Positions 10,060 to 21,747 of a stretch of DNA of 64,000 nt are shown here, piece by piece. Made by a program: the position numbers and the translations under genes. The notes under the pieces are model-generated. The model saw nothing but the letters and a program-made list of their open reading frames with translations. It was not told the DNA's origin and did no database searches. The stretch comes from Lepidurus packardi (lineage: Eukaryota > Arthropoda > Branchiopoda > Notostraca > Triopsidae): positions 930,001 to 994,000 of the forward strand of contig JAKZAN010000004.1 in NCBI GenBank assembly GCA_023053545.1. The letters are read 5' to 3'. The stretch's first letter is position 1. The number at the start of each line of letters is the position of its first letter.

Positions 10060-12829
10060 CTATAAATCATGTCCTAATTGAATAATTTCGCTAACAACAA
10101 AATCCATATCATCAGCCGTGGGAGGAGGTTGGCAATGGATGACCATACGGAAAAAATTGACGTGTTGTTTGCAAGGCTGATAGCCTATCATTAAGTTCCC
10201 GGTTTTCACCATTCTCTCCTTAATTTTGGGAGCCACCTATAAAGAAACAAATGTAATGTACATAACAAAAATAAATATAATACACAGCAAACAGTCTAGT
10301 TTCTAGTGAAATTTTCCTTCTCGTCTGGCTTCCTGACGTCGCAGACAAACAGTTATCTCCATGGTTACCGGATAGCCTTTTTTGTTTTTATTTACTGTTT
10401 TAAAGTACTGAGAAATGTACAGTAACCATGGTAGCCACTGCTGCAAGTCTACGCCAAAATAGTTTTGTGACGTGACACCCTTAAATCTCAAAAAAGAGGA
10501 CCCCGTGTTGGTTTTCTGACGTCACACAACTATAACCATGGTTACCCGAGATTTTGTTTTTGCATCTGCGCGAAATTTTAATTAAGTTATTAATAAATAA
10601 ATAAAAAGACAAATAAAAGAAGAAAATAACAATGGTGGCTTTCTGACGTCACAGATAACGCTGATATCCATGGTTACCAAGACTGTGTTTTCGTTTACTG
10701 CTTTAGCATGGGAAGTCAACAGTAACCATGGTAGCAACTGCTGTAAATCCTCGCCATAATTGTTCTGTGACGTCGGAAGCAAAATTTTGCTTTTACATTA
10801 ATATCTTATTTGCCGCTTGAAATATGGAAAAATTGATGTTAATATCTTGTTACCAGAGATAGTTTCTTATGCCACGCTTCGTCTTCAACTTCGTTTCGAA
10901 GACTAGGTGGAATATACCAAAAACAGACGTTGGTACAACTGCTTCGAGGCAAAACCATCCGAAATCCTTCAGTTTGCGTCAATTTGTCGTGCAAATACCT
11001 AGAAAATCGAGTCCTTTGTTATTCACTTAGCTCTGACAAAAACGCGCCTTAGTAATCCTTTAAAGGTTCGGCAAAGATCTTGCTAAAAAAAGGCAATAAT
11101 TGAAGAACAAATATTTTAGTTTACTTACTGAGTACAATGGAAAGCATTGTTGACCGATGCTTCAATGCCAGAATCTCCGTGAGCTTTCCACATAAGCCAG
11201 AGCTTAAAAGCATCCACTTTGCGTCCACATTGGACGCTTTTATCGCCGGTGTCATAGCTCACGTCGTAAAACTTGTCCTGTTGGAAGAGATACGTCGCCG
11301 ATGCGCTGTTACACTTATGCAATAACCCCTAAAATTAAAAAAAAATTCTCCCTAATTCCGAAAGATTATTCCTACAAAAATGTAAGGTAAGAATTCAAAA
11401 CCTTTTCGCGAAGGAGAAACGCGGAACATTGCAAAGGGGCGCCTAGCATTTTATGCGGATTCCATACAACGGAATCTGTTCTTTCAACGCCGTCCATGAT
11501 ATGTCGCAACTTTTTCGACGCCAACACGCTTCCACCCCAACACGCCTTAATAAAAAAAATATTAAAAATAAATTAAAAATGGAATAAAAATAAATTTAAA
11601 AATATCAATAAAATAGAAAATATCAGTAAAAAGAATACAAATAAAATAAAAAATATTCAAAGAAAAGAAAAATTAGAAATAATTAAAAAATTGGCTCACA
11701 TCAACGTGGAGCCACAGACCGTACTTTTCGCACACGTCTGCCAATTCAGGTAAGGGATCATAAGCACCCAAAACTGTTGAACCGCAGGTGGCATTGACGA
11801 AAAATGGCACCTTGCCTTCACCTAAATGCTGTTCTACTAGTTCCGCTAGTTTCACACCTGTCATCCTTCCCATGTCATCTGTTGGGACCTTGACAACATT
11901 GTCTGTCCCCAATCCTAGCCAGTTAGCGCCCTTCGTCAGAGAATAATGACTCTAGTTACAAAATAGGAAAAAATCTGTCAGAGTTTCTAACTGACATGAA
12001 AAGATTTTTTTTTTTTTTTTTACCTCGTCTGAGGTGTAAGCAACTAACGTTCCTACGCTGGCCATGCCCTTGGTTTTCACGTCAGGGAACCTTTTGTAGC
12101 GAGCCAAGACCATTCCATACATATTGGATAAACTTCCACCTATACCAAGCGATGGTATTAAACTTTTTAATTAAAAATTCTAAAATTTGTTACAAGACTT
12201 ACCGGGACAAAAAATCCCATCGCCATCTGTCCAGCCGATAAATCTACGCAAATGAGCTAGAATGTGATGTTCAGTAAGGATGAAAAACGGTGCGACTTCA
12301 AACGTGTGCCTAAAATTCGCAGAAAAACGTTAATTGAGGAAAATCTTTTCTAAAAATTCTATAAAAATAACTCAAAATAATATTATTAACGAAAATAAAC
12401 TTTACAGATTGGTGTTTAAAGCTTCGGTAAGCCACGTACCAGCCAATCCTACAGGATCTACGCCATGATAAAGTTGATTGTAAAAACGCGGATGGTTCGT
12501 CTTCACGCTATATCGAATCGCTTTTTGGCACAACGCCAGCAGTTCGTTTTCTTCCACCGAGTTCCCCACTTCAAAGTCCACGGCTTTCTGTGAAAGGAAC
12601 AAGAGATAAACAACTACAAAAAATTTAACCTTGAAAAATGAGGAATTTACTAATATTTTGCATATCAACCTACCAATAACTCGGCAGGGTGCAAGAAATC
12701 GATGATTTTCGAACTTGATGAACTACCAGTCACTAAACCTTCGTCTAGCACTAACTTCGCAACTTTCTCCAGGAAATCCCCGTTCAAACTGAGGTTGGCC
12801 AACGAGCCGTTTATGGCATTGGAAGACAT
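10060..12829 (-). CDS. CSAD: Cysteine sulfinate / aspartate decarboxylase, PLP group II
   Basis: PLP enzyme of the group II decarboxylases (CSAD/GADL1/insect ADC branch) that removes the alpha-carboxylate of cysteine sulfinate or aspartate to give hypotaurine or beta-alanine; the latter feeds cuticle tanning. Exons (minus): 12829-12674, 12587-12406, 12309-12203, 12139-12024, 11951-11700, 11545-11402, 11328-11129, 10998-10854 and 10236-10060. These give 492 aa, matching human CSAD. Landmarks are [16 protein letters not shown], the HVDACWGG cofactor loop (across exons 5-6), the Schiff-base lysine in [33 protein letters not shown], and the C-terminal KVNFFR-like block (HVNFFRMV). A 5' UTR intron ends directly before the ATG. 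Substrate preference cannot be told by eye, so CSAD and aspartate decarboxylase (black) both remain possible. Confidence 0.93.
10305..10790. repeat. Tandem diverged MITE-like repeats with TGACGTCA ends (CSAD intron 8)
   Basis: Two units (about 10,315-10,475 and 10,630-10,775) and a partial third (about 10,507-10,550) share CTGACGTC at the left, ATCCATGGTTACC, AGTAACCATGGTAGC and a right end TGTGACGTC. Left and right ends are inverted relative to each other (CTGACGTCACAGA versus TTCTGTGACGTC), as in a MITE. Each unit also carries a second internal inverted pair, CCATGGTTAC/GTAACCATGG. No coding capacity. Confidence 0.7.
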
Positions 12830-13683
12830 TCTGAAAAACGAAGAAACACAAGGAAAGTGATGTTTAGTTGAAGCATAGTCCAGTAAGGACCTTGACAACC
12901 TGCTCCACATATCCCACTACTCGAGTTCAACTATTGATACGTGAAAAGTTGAGGTAAACTGGCAAACAAATCACGAGACACTTTCTATACTCTAAACGTA
13001 GATAGCTTATCGGAAGACAAAACGAGTGACGTACTTTAGTCGCTGTCTAGGTCTCTATGGTGCGTATTGCTGTCGCTAGATGAGTCAAGAAATTTCGCTA
13101 ATTAATTTCATTACATAGATTAGAGGGTGAATTCGAAATTTAGATCATCGTTAAAATTTCAGTTTGTTAGTAGCTGTTCCGGGTTCTTTGAAGGCGTGTG
13201 GCGAAGTGAGAGGTTCTGGGCAAGTTCTAACACGTAATTTACGCAAAAATAGGTCACGGTTGGCCTTGGGTTGTCCTTAAAAACTTTTTTCCTCACCTTT
13301 TCGGCATTGCAACTTGATTACACACGCCTGAAACGCCGGAAGGGCAAGAGCATTGCGACGTCTTCCGTTGTTATAAAAAAGGTTGCATTTGCATTCACGG
13401 ACATAGCTTCTTTGGCTGGTGAATATGTAGGGACTGCGTGGGCCAAGCCGTTTTATGTACTTATTCCGGCTGCAGGAGAAAGTTGGACGTTTTCTCTAAT
13501 AGAAAATCAGTAAGATTCGGGTTGGGGCGATTGAGACCAAGCAAGAGACGGGCGTTATCTACAGACAGTGCTGGAGGAAACCCGCGTTATAGTCAAAGTG
13601 TGAAAAACTTTATTGACAGTTGAACTGAAGCTGGGTTAAGTTTATCGACGGCACCAAAGGCTCAAATCTTTATAAGAACTAAG
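12830..13683. other. Divergent intergenic region CSAD / secreted protein gene
   Basis: The CSAD 5' UTR intron acceptor lies at 12,830-12,832, so its first exon is somewhere in this stretch. Short open frames around 13,271-13,620 have no recognisable domain, and their composition does not argue for coding. A plus-strand promoter for the secreted protein gene is expected near 13,600, but no clear TATA box is seen. Confidence 0.4.
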
Positions 13684-14402
13684 ATGAACCAGACTTGGGC
13701 TTTGGTCTTGATTTTTTCGTTCGCAGTGATAGTGAAAGGATACCCTCACACAGGTAGAGAGTTATTCATTGGTTCCTTAGATTAAAACAAAAATTGGATA
13801 AGCAGGGGAGAAAATTGACCTTTGTTTGCGTATTCATTTTGCAGCTAATAAAATAGCAAGTTTATTATTACTGCGAGATAGAAGTTATATTGTTAGTTCA
13901 TAATTGTATAGGCCAGCGGAATAAACGGCAAGAAGATATTTGGTTATACCAGTATCCACCGTTTGGCAATGCGCCGCCAGTGGTGGGCGACTCGAGCTCA
14001 AGTAGCACAAGCCTGAACGCCATCAGGGAGTCCGGTCGCCAGAACCAACCGCAGGGAGCAGCATCGACGTTTAACGCTCCACTACAGGAGGAGTTTCAGG
14101 GTTTCAAATTTTCCGACTCTTTCGCGCCAAGTCCACTAATGCCACTGTCACGGCCGGATTTCCTGGAACACATGGAGAAAGTGCTCCAAAACTCCCCAGA
14201 CCAAAGTGCTGTTCAATCAGCTTTCAGCCAAACATTATTTCACGAAGATTTGCCCAACTTCGTGAAAGGTACGTTGACATTGGAAGACTTTGGGCGGCAA
14301 GGGAAAAGTGCAGGCACGAATGCTAATGCAAATAAGGATAAGGACGCGACCTCAAAAAATCTCGCTGTCCAAATAGGGGAAAAGTGGATCTGGAAAGGAT
14401 GA
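13684..14402 (+). CDS. Orphan secreted protein with dibasic site
   Basis: Two exons (13684-13753, 13912-14402; phase 1) encode 186 aa. The first exon is a signal peptide: MNQTWALVLIFSFAVIVKG, a hydrophobic core ending in a small residue. Just after it lies QRNKRQED, whose KR pair could be a prohormone-convertase site. The rest is polar, with a Ser run near 44-48, many Gln/Pro/Asn residues and no cysteine, so it is unlikely to be a disulfide-stabilised effector. It ends in KWIWKG. Two polyadenylation signals are seen near 14,678 and 14,691. I do not recognise the family: a neuropeptide-like precursor or a disordered extracellular/cuticle protein are both open. The gene is divergent from CSAD and convergent with HADHA. 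Confidence 0.7.
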
Positions 14403-15196
14403 AAAAAGAGAAATTTCGAACTGTATTCCAGTACGAACGTGTTCTAGTTGTGCTCATAAGGGAAAGTGTTCCTGCCATTTTTAAAGTTATACTAATTGTG
14501 GTTCTGTCCTTTTTTGTACTTTGAAAAGGGACTAACAAATCTTTCACGCAGTACACTACTAATTAAGAGTAATGTCTTCAACTCCAAGCTGTACTAATAC
14601 CCAGGAAATGTACATAATTAATTTAATGTGAATTACTCTGGCTTGTTGTGATTTATTTTTCTTTTCCTTAAATAGAAAATAAATATAATGAATAAAGATG
14701 AATATAGCAAAGGCTACGCAGAATCTTATTAAAAATTTAAATACCTAAACCAATAGTTTCTCACTTGGGGATTAGTTTTGAAGCGTAGACTTCCTTAGTT
14801 ACTAATTATGGAGTTTCAACAAGTAAAACCAGTTCACCCAAATTTCTCACTGCTGGCTTGCATTTTCTGTTTATAATAACCCACGCTAGATCGCGGATGC
14901 TATCGCGTGGGGCTGAGAAAGTATGAGACGACACCTAGTGTAATAGCAGAAGATGCGATCGATGAACAAAAACAGCTGTTTGGCACGGCCTCAAAAGAGC
15001 GTGGAAAAAACGGATAAAGCAGTATTATCCTTAGTTGCAACGTTCAAGTGTAATCCTCGTTGTTAGTGATAATTTCTACGCATATTATTAGTGTGTTTAA
15101 TGCTCCAATGATAGTAGGTGTCCTTATAGGTAAATATTAGTCCATGTCAATATTTTTTCTTTCGATTTCGCAATCTTTTATTCATAACCGTTACTA
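14403..15196. other. Convergent intergenic region
   Basis: Contains the 3' UTR and polyadenylation signals of the secreted protein gene (AATAAA near 14,678 and 14,691) and presumably the short 3' UTR of HADHA at its right edge. Nothing else recognised. Confidence 0.45.
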
Positions 15197-18100
15197 TTAA
15201 TAGATCGGAGAAATGTCCTTAGTATAAAATTTCTTGTCAGATTTGGCGTAATCCCTGAGCAGCTCACATGGTTCAAAGGGAGCCCCATAAGCAACCTGAT
15301 ACTTTTCTAAATGAGCCACTAATTTACTCGCACCAAGCGTATCCGTAAACCGGAAAGGTCCGCCCGTGAAAGGTGGGAAACCCAAGCCGAAAACGGCACC
15401 AATATCGCCTTCAATCTATTACGTAAAATCTCATTTAACTTCCCCTTCTTTTGTCAAATTTTCCAAGTTTCTTTCAGTGAACTAAGAAGGTCTTATAGAA
15501 CTTACTGGACTGGCCAAGATATTTTCTTGCAAACACCGAATTGCTTCATTAGCGAATCTTGTTACTAGTCTGAGTTTGATGTCTTCAGCAGAATTAAATC
15601 CTTTTGGAGTCTGACTGTACTTCATTAGCGTTTTCATAGCTTCGTCGTTCAGCGGACGATTCTTCGAAGCACCAGAGTAGATAAAGAAACCCTTTCCAGA
15701 TTTACGCCCTATTTTGTATTAAAAAAAAGAAAGAAAAAGGTGTTACTTTAACAATGTAATTCACTAGCTTTAGGGAATGTATAGTTAAAGGAAGGAGTCG
15801 CACATACCCAGAATTCCTTTACCAACAAGGTCTGCCACTCCTTGCAAATTGGCTCCTCCCAGTCTGTCACCATAAGCGGCTTGTAAGCTCTTACCCGCGT
15901 GCAGAGCAACGTCCAAACCGATTTCGTCATAAAGTGTAACGATACCAAAAGGGAACCCAGCAGCTTTAGACAACTGATCAAGCTTCTTAGGATCTTCCCC
16001 TTCCTAGAAAACGTAAATAGTAACAAATCACCTCAGGAATTGGCTACATTTCTGCTGGACACCATTTTTTTTATTTAATAATACTTGAAGCATTCTTCCA
16101 CCTTCACCGTAAAGGGTTCCAGCGAGTCGAGACGTGTAAAAGCCAGGACAGTCCCTGACCACGATAACCACCCTCCCTTGCTTCAACCCTACATCCACTG
16201 CTGCAGCAATGGTATCCTTCGAAGTTTGATCCGTAGTAATAATTTCCAACAATTGCATTTTTTCCACGGGCGAAAAATAATGCATCCCAATAAACTACAG
16301 CAAATCATATTACAGTTTTTTATGTAATATTGCTGCAGAAAGTATTTATTTTTAATGCTGCAGAAAAGTAACAGAAAAGTATTTTTTTACCTTCTCTGGT
16401 CTTTTGCTCGATTGCACAATCTGCGCCAAAGGAATCGCGCTGGTATTGGTTGCAAAGATGCAATGATCCGGTGTTACAGCTTCGACTTCGCGGACCACAC
16501 GCCGCTTTAATTCCAGATCTTCGAATACCGCTTCAATCACCATATCTGATTTGCGAAGGTCTTCATACGATAACGTAGTCTTTAGTCTGGCAGCCGTCTG
16601 GTGACTTTGGACGCTATAAAACATCCATCCGTCAGAATCTTTGATATCTTAGTGCCTTTTCAGGATTTTTTGGTTAATTTTTTACCTGGTGATTCGCTTT
16701 CGTTGTACTTGTTTGTCCAATCCTTTCCGGACGTGGTTTTCTCCCCGCGTAAGCCCTTCGATCGTCGTGTCTTTCATAACAACGTCCAAGTTCTTCGTTA
16801 TGCTCACTTGGACTATCCCCGCTCCCATAAGCCCCGCCCCAAGTACTGCCAAGTTTCTGCGGAAAGTTCGCAAGGTTGTTCGAATCCGTTTCTGGATTTT
16901 TTTATGAAGTTACTTGACTTCGCGTTCGGGTTCGCCGAATCTGTTTTTCTTGCACTTGATCTGACCGTGGTACAAGCTCCGTAAGCCTCGAGATTCTTTG
17001 GTGACCCATAAGTCTCTAAACGCATTCAATTCAGCTTCCAAGCCTGCCTTCTCCCCCTTCTCCAGGCCCGTACGGAAGACTTCTAGAATCTAGAATCTTT
17101 TTATGAAGGTTTTGTCAATATTTAGTAATTGATTCATGTTTAAGACCTTAATGGGACCCGGGTAGAGGCCGTGAGTTTTCTTCAAGACCTGCGATTTCAC
17201 TTTGTTCAGGACATAGTTGCGAATCGGAGCGATTCGAAGGGCTTGGTCCAACAATCGCTCTTGGAATGGCTTCTGACGTTTGACCTTCAGTCGTCCTTCA
17301 GCAATGTCCAACGCCGTCTTTATGGCAATACCTTCCATATACTCCAGCGATCTAGTTTATAATTGTATGATGGATACAGGACAAAAATTGGAAAAGAAAA
17401 GATTTTAAGGTCTCCGTTTCGACTACTGGCTACCGCAAGGTGGCGGTGATGTTTTGGATGAGTGTGTTTGTAGAGGATTTTTGCGTTTTTCAAATTCATG
17501 AAGGCAAGACGAAAAAAAGTTAAATTATTGAACTCTCGGTATTAGTGTTACAAATATTACTGTCAAGAATTTTTTGCAAAAATGTTTTCTTTTTATGTAA
17601 GAATGTGTTTTAAGATCTCCCCTTGCAGTAGAAAGCTAAGCTATACGGCAGGCATAAGCGCTCAAGTACCAACCTTTCGTCCCCCTCTTTGATACCGGAA
17701 CCCAAAGCTGGTATAACGTGGTCAATGATGCCCCATTTCTTCGCTTGTTCAATGCCGAAGGTTTTCCCTGAGAGAATGAGATCCACAGCTTTAAGCCAGG
17801 GAATCTGCGCCGGGAGCCGTAAAGTACCTCCACCTATATAAAATAGTCATAGAAAAATGTTAACTTGCCAGAACTACACCAGATGTGGTGTGGTTACGTA
17901 CAGCCTGGTAGCAATCCGAGCATAAACTCGGGTAGTCCAAACACAGCGGTTTTATTGTCAACGCAGATCCGGTAGTCGCAGGCAAGGGCGATTTCTAGCC
18001 CCGCCCCCAAACAGATCCCTTGAACGGCAGCGACGTAAGGCTTGGGCGATTTATCAACCCCTGTAATTATGTGTTGCCCATAGCTCGCCCTCGTAAGAAC

Positions 18101-19043
18101 CTCTTTGGTGTCTAGTTGGCATTCTTCCATCCATTTGAGGTCCACGCCGGCGACGAAGCAGCCCGGTTTGGTAGATGTGATGACGATGGCTTTGACATTC
18201 GGGTCCGCTTGCGCGTTCTCGAGAGTCATTTTCGTTTCATCCATACATTCTTGATTAATCGCGTTCACCTGACATTTTTGCAAAAATTCTATTCAGTTTT
18301 AATGTTGACTATAAAAACTAAGAGAAACGCGTAGTTTAGGACGGTACAGTACCTTGGAATTGGGCGTGTTATAACGGAAAACGGCTACATTGTTGATCAC
18401 TTCGTATTGAGAGTGTGTTCGGATACCTCCATCTTTTGTGGAGGACAAAGACCTGATTCCAATGGAACCTGAAAACCAATTACGTATATGCCATTAAAAC
18501 AATACCGTTAAAACACATAAATAAAAAATACGGCCAAGGAAGGCGGGTTTACACTACGAATCCAGGGTATAGGGGGGACCATCTTCTCGGGGTACATGTT
18601 TCTTATTCATTATTGCGCTAATATATCATGGGTAAGGGAATTTTCATTATTGCGTCAGTTCTGCATGGAACTACAAGCTGGGGTAATACTGGGCGGCTCG
18701 CAATTAGAAAATTGGTTCCATCTCAGTATTCGTTGCTGCGCGTCGTTTTTGCTGTTCGAGAGTGTGTTAGGCAAGCCTGATAAACGCTACGAGTTCCCGC
18801 CTGGTCTTCGGGAAAACGTCGGTGACTTTTCTTTTGGTCGGGATAGGATTATGTTCAATATGGGTGGGGTTTATATATCAACATCGTAACTTTAGCCAAA
18901 GTAAAAATATCAGATGGATGTTTATATAATAAGAAAATAAAGAGAAAAAAATAATAAAAACAAAACTCGGACTTGCCTGGTAAATTAGCATAGTTAATCC
19001 TGGCATAGTAACTCCTGAGACTGTTTCCTACTCTCCGTAGCAT
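15197..19043 (-). CDS. HADHA: Mitochondrial trifunctional enzyme subunit alpha
   Basis: Long-chain enoyl-CoA hydratase plus 3-hydroxyacyl-CoA dehydrogenase of mitochondrial beta-oxidation, working with HADHB. Twelve exons (minus): 19043-18977, 18468-18353, 18268-17902, 17833-17674, 17351-17147, 17089-16914, 16856-16686, 16613-16391, 16294-16085, 16003-15808, 15708-15506 and 15415-15197. They give 770 aa against 763 in human. The Arg-rich start [18 protein letters not shown] is a mitochondrial presequence. The hydratase half has [18 protein letters not shown] and GLPEFMLG with both expected Glu residues. The dehydrogenase half has the NAD loop [10 protein letters not shown] and the His region [15 protein letters not shown]. 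Oddities: intron 1 is GC-AG (CAG|GCAAGT), intron 5 is 57 bp with a weak GTCTTA donor and two acceptors 7 nt apart, and the segment after PGFYTSR ([14 protein letters not shown]) differs from the usual LAPMMSE-like sequence. Confidence 0.95.
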
Positions 19044-19949
19044 GGTTATTATCCGTAGACAACACTTTTAAACCGTCTGGCTTTGGCTTTGCACAACTAT
19101 CACTGCACAAATGAAGAGCGAAATGAAGTATTGAAGAGCGAAAAAAAATAAAAAAGACCGGTTTTAACTTATGGCAACGTGTCAAAAGGAACGAATATAG
19201 TATGATTACAGTTCTAAAACGACCTTGGATTCTCGTACTTTGGAACTCAGTCTATGGTTAAGACAGGAGAGAATACAGTGATTGTTGGCCGGGAAAGAGC
19301 TTACTGATAACTAAGATGTTTGGAGTAACAGTGCGGACTTTTCGATCCTTTGTAAGTGTTATATGAGCTTATCTTGTGTGCGTATATATCAACATGAAAA
19401 CAAAAGAAGAAATAGATATAAAATCAAGGTAAATCTCGCGAAAAGACCCATGATCTTCAGATATATAGAGAGAGCACTACATCCTATGGGAATTTCCATA
19501 ATGAAACCGTCGTGCCATTTCATTTTTAATCTCTGGGTTACTCCAGTCACTTAAAGACAGCAAGATTGAATTACCCTTGCTAAACCAGCCAGATATGCCT
19601 TATCTGCTTCCGCACTGTTCTAGCCGTTTCATGCAATCATTTTATCTAAAAGCTATTTTTGACTGAATCTTGTCTGTAGCGTTTAAAACCCGTGGGAGAT
19701 CCTTAATTTGAACCTGGATCACTTAATGATCACTTAAATTGTTTGATAACCCCATTACTTATACACTTCTAACCCAAGTATACAACTTGGCATGAAACAC
19801 GGTATGTAAGATCAAATTAGTAATAGAAAAACTATTTTTTATTTATTTTTTAGCAGGTGTTAGCGTCGCACAAGTAGAGTGAATGGCTTTTTAGACATAG
19901 AAAAGATCGAATTAAGAAACGGCCCGTAAAGTGGACCCTTAGGATTCCA
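19044..19949. other. Intergenic, HADHA upstream
   Basis: HADHA promoter region, then AT-rich sequence with no recognisable gene. Bases from about 19,854 to 19,953 (GCAGGTGTTAGCGTCGCACA onward) recur almost unchanged at about 21,310-21,404, a roughly 100-bp direct repeat bracketing the decayed gene in between. Confidence 0.5.
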
Positions 19950-20990
19950 TTGATTAACGTTACTGTCGTTTAAGAATGGGGCCTTAACCAGTGGATGTCC
20001 ATTCAAACCAAGGACATAGTAGTTTTCGAAACCAGAGAGAAACATTAAACTCAAACTGCCGTTTTCGTGGAAAGACTCAACAGAATATAAAGAAGATGCA
20101 ATAACAGTGCCAGTTCCTTGTAAATGGATAAGAAGCCGTATAGATACGTCTTTCTACAGTGTAGCTTTCTACAGTACAGTCTCGAGAGAGGAATTGAAGT
20201 TCCATGGTGTGAATTTTCCTGTTGTTGGTTCCACGTCTCGTTTAAAAAGATACATATAGCGATCCAATTCACACTCAGCTTTAATTTTAAGGCCCAAAAT
20301 TCCTTTGGGCCAAATTGAGGGGTAAAAATAACTCGGTAAAGCTTCCGTCTTATTATACTGTAAGTAGTACTTTCTGCATGTCCTTGTGCAAGCGTCGCAA
20401 TGTCTTTGGGTTGACAATTAGGTAGTATTGTGGCACAGTGCTGAGCCGCAGGCATAATACAAATAGAACTATTCTTCTGTACGTCTGCCTGGCGTTGACT
20501 GTAGAATGCTTCTATCATAGTCACTAACGCAGATATCCGTAGTCAGTAACTCGCAGATGGAGGAGCCATCTGTTGCAGTACAGTAACACTTGGCAGTACA
20601 CAAAGCTTTCTGAATGCATTGCAAGCCGCACGCTAAATAACAGCTAAAACCTGAAAATACGATAAATACAACTAATAATTGTCTATGAACAAGTAAGGAT
20701 AGTTAACATGAATTCGAGCCTTGTTCTTTAAAAAAAGATGGAAACTGGGTTTAAAGGATGATGGGAACCAGAAATTTGGTTGAGAAAAATCCAAAACTGG
20801 ACTTTTTCTTCAGCAGAATTGCAAATTAACAAGTATTAGCAGTAAGAACTTCAATCTCAGAACTCCCATAGCCGCTTATAAGTCTGTGGTCGTGATATTG
20901 TGGAATTGAGGTGAAATAGGTTGTAAGCTGAGTAGTTGTAGATACTACTCCCCAAAAGATAATAATCCTTGTTAAAGTAATATGAATCAT
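19950..20990 (-). pseudogene. Decayed copy of the cysteine-rich secreted gene
   Basis: Paralogue of the intact gene at 27,454-28,651. Exon 1 starts at 20,990 (MIHITLTRIIIFWGVVSTTT) and keeps the hydrophobic leader, but its donor has changed from GTAATA to CTAATA. Exon 2 starts near 20,655 with GFSCYLACGLQCIQKALCTA and TDGSSICELLTTDICVSDYD, then loses frame after QSTPG through a short deletion. Frame is lost again downstream, although NYYVLGLNGHPLVKAPFLND is still readable. The C-terminal WDTGFRCAK region is missing: homology stops after NDSNVN near 19,950. With a lost splice site, a frameshift and a lost tail it is clearly dead. Confidence 0.8.
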
Positions 20991-21747
20991 TATGACGTGT
21001 AAAAGCGGATCACTTGAACCACTACGTTGTTTGTGACAGCGAAGGTTATCAGTGTGATACTCAAGCTACGACTGAGGGATTTTATTGGTTTATTGCTGCT
21101 AGCTAAAAATTAATGTGTTTAGATGAAAAACACTGCATAATACTATGGTTGCCATGGCTATTTATTGGCACACAAACAAAACAGCGTATGCTAGCCAAAG
21201 TGTTTCCAATGCTTCAGCAAGTAATACTGAACAATACAAGACAAAAAGGGTTTTGCGGATTATATAAAAGCATACACTAGTTAAACACAATTAAACCAGC
21301 ATTTCAAAGCAGGTGTTAGCGTCGCACAAGTAGAGTGACTTTTTGGACATAGAAAAGATCGAATTAAGAAACGGCCCGTAAAGTGCACCCTCAGAATTCC
21401 ATTGCTTTGTTGTGCTTCAGTTCGCAATGAATCCAAATGGTGTTTTCGGAATAGTCAGTCAGCAGTATGGCGTGCGAGTTTTAAGCAAAAATTCTGACCG
21501 TAATCAAACAAGTTAGCAGTCCCTATATGTATGTTGCTTGGATACAAAATGCAAATACAGAAATGGCACAAGTGTCTACATCGCATTGTATTAACACAGC
21601 ACAGTACTTGGAAAGGTTAAAGAGTGCTGGCTGGTTGCGAGACACAAAAGAAAGCGGAAGTAATAATATGGTAGTAAATATATTAAAAACTGTAATGTAA
21701 GTTGTATAATTAATAATTATTAATGTAATAAATAATATAATTTTTCA
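20991..21747. other. Intergenic
   Basis: The first 150 bases match the upstream region of the intact cysteine-rich gene (GATCACTTGAACCACTACG here, AGTTCACTTGAGCCACCACC there), so the promoter was duplicated with the gene. A 95-bp direct repeat with 19,854-19,953 lies at 21,310-21,404. No gene recognised in the rest. Confidence 0.5.

Noticed and set aside
13271-13623. Two overlapping open frames upstream of the orphan secreted gene
   Set aside because: No recognisable domain and no splice or promoter support; more likely 5' flank.
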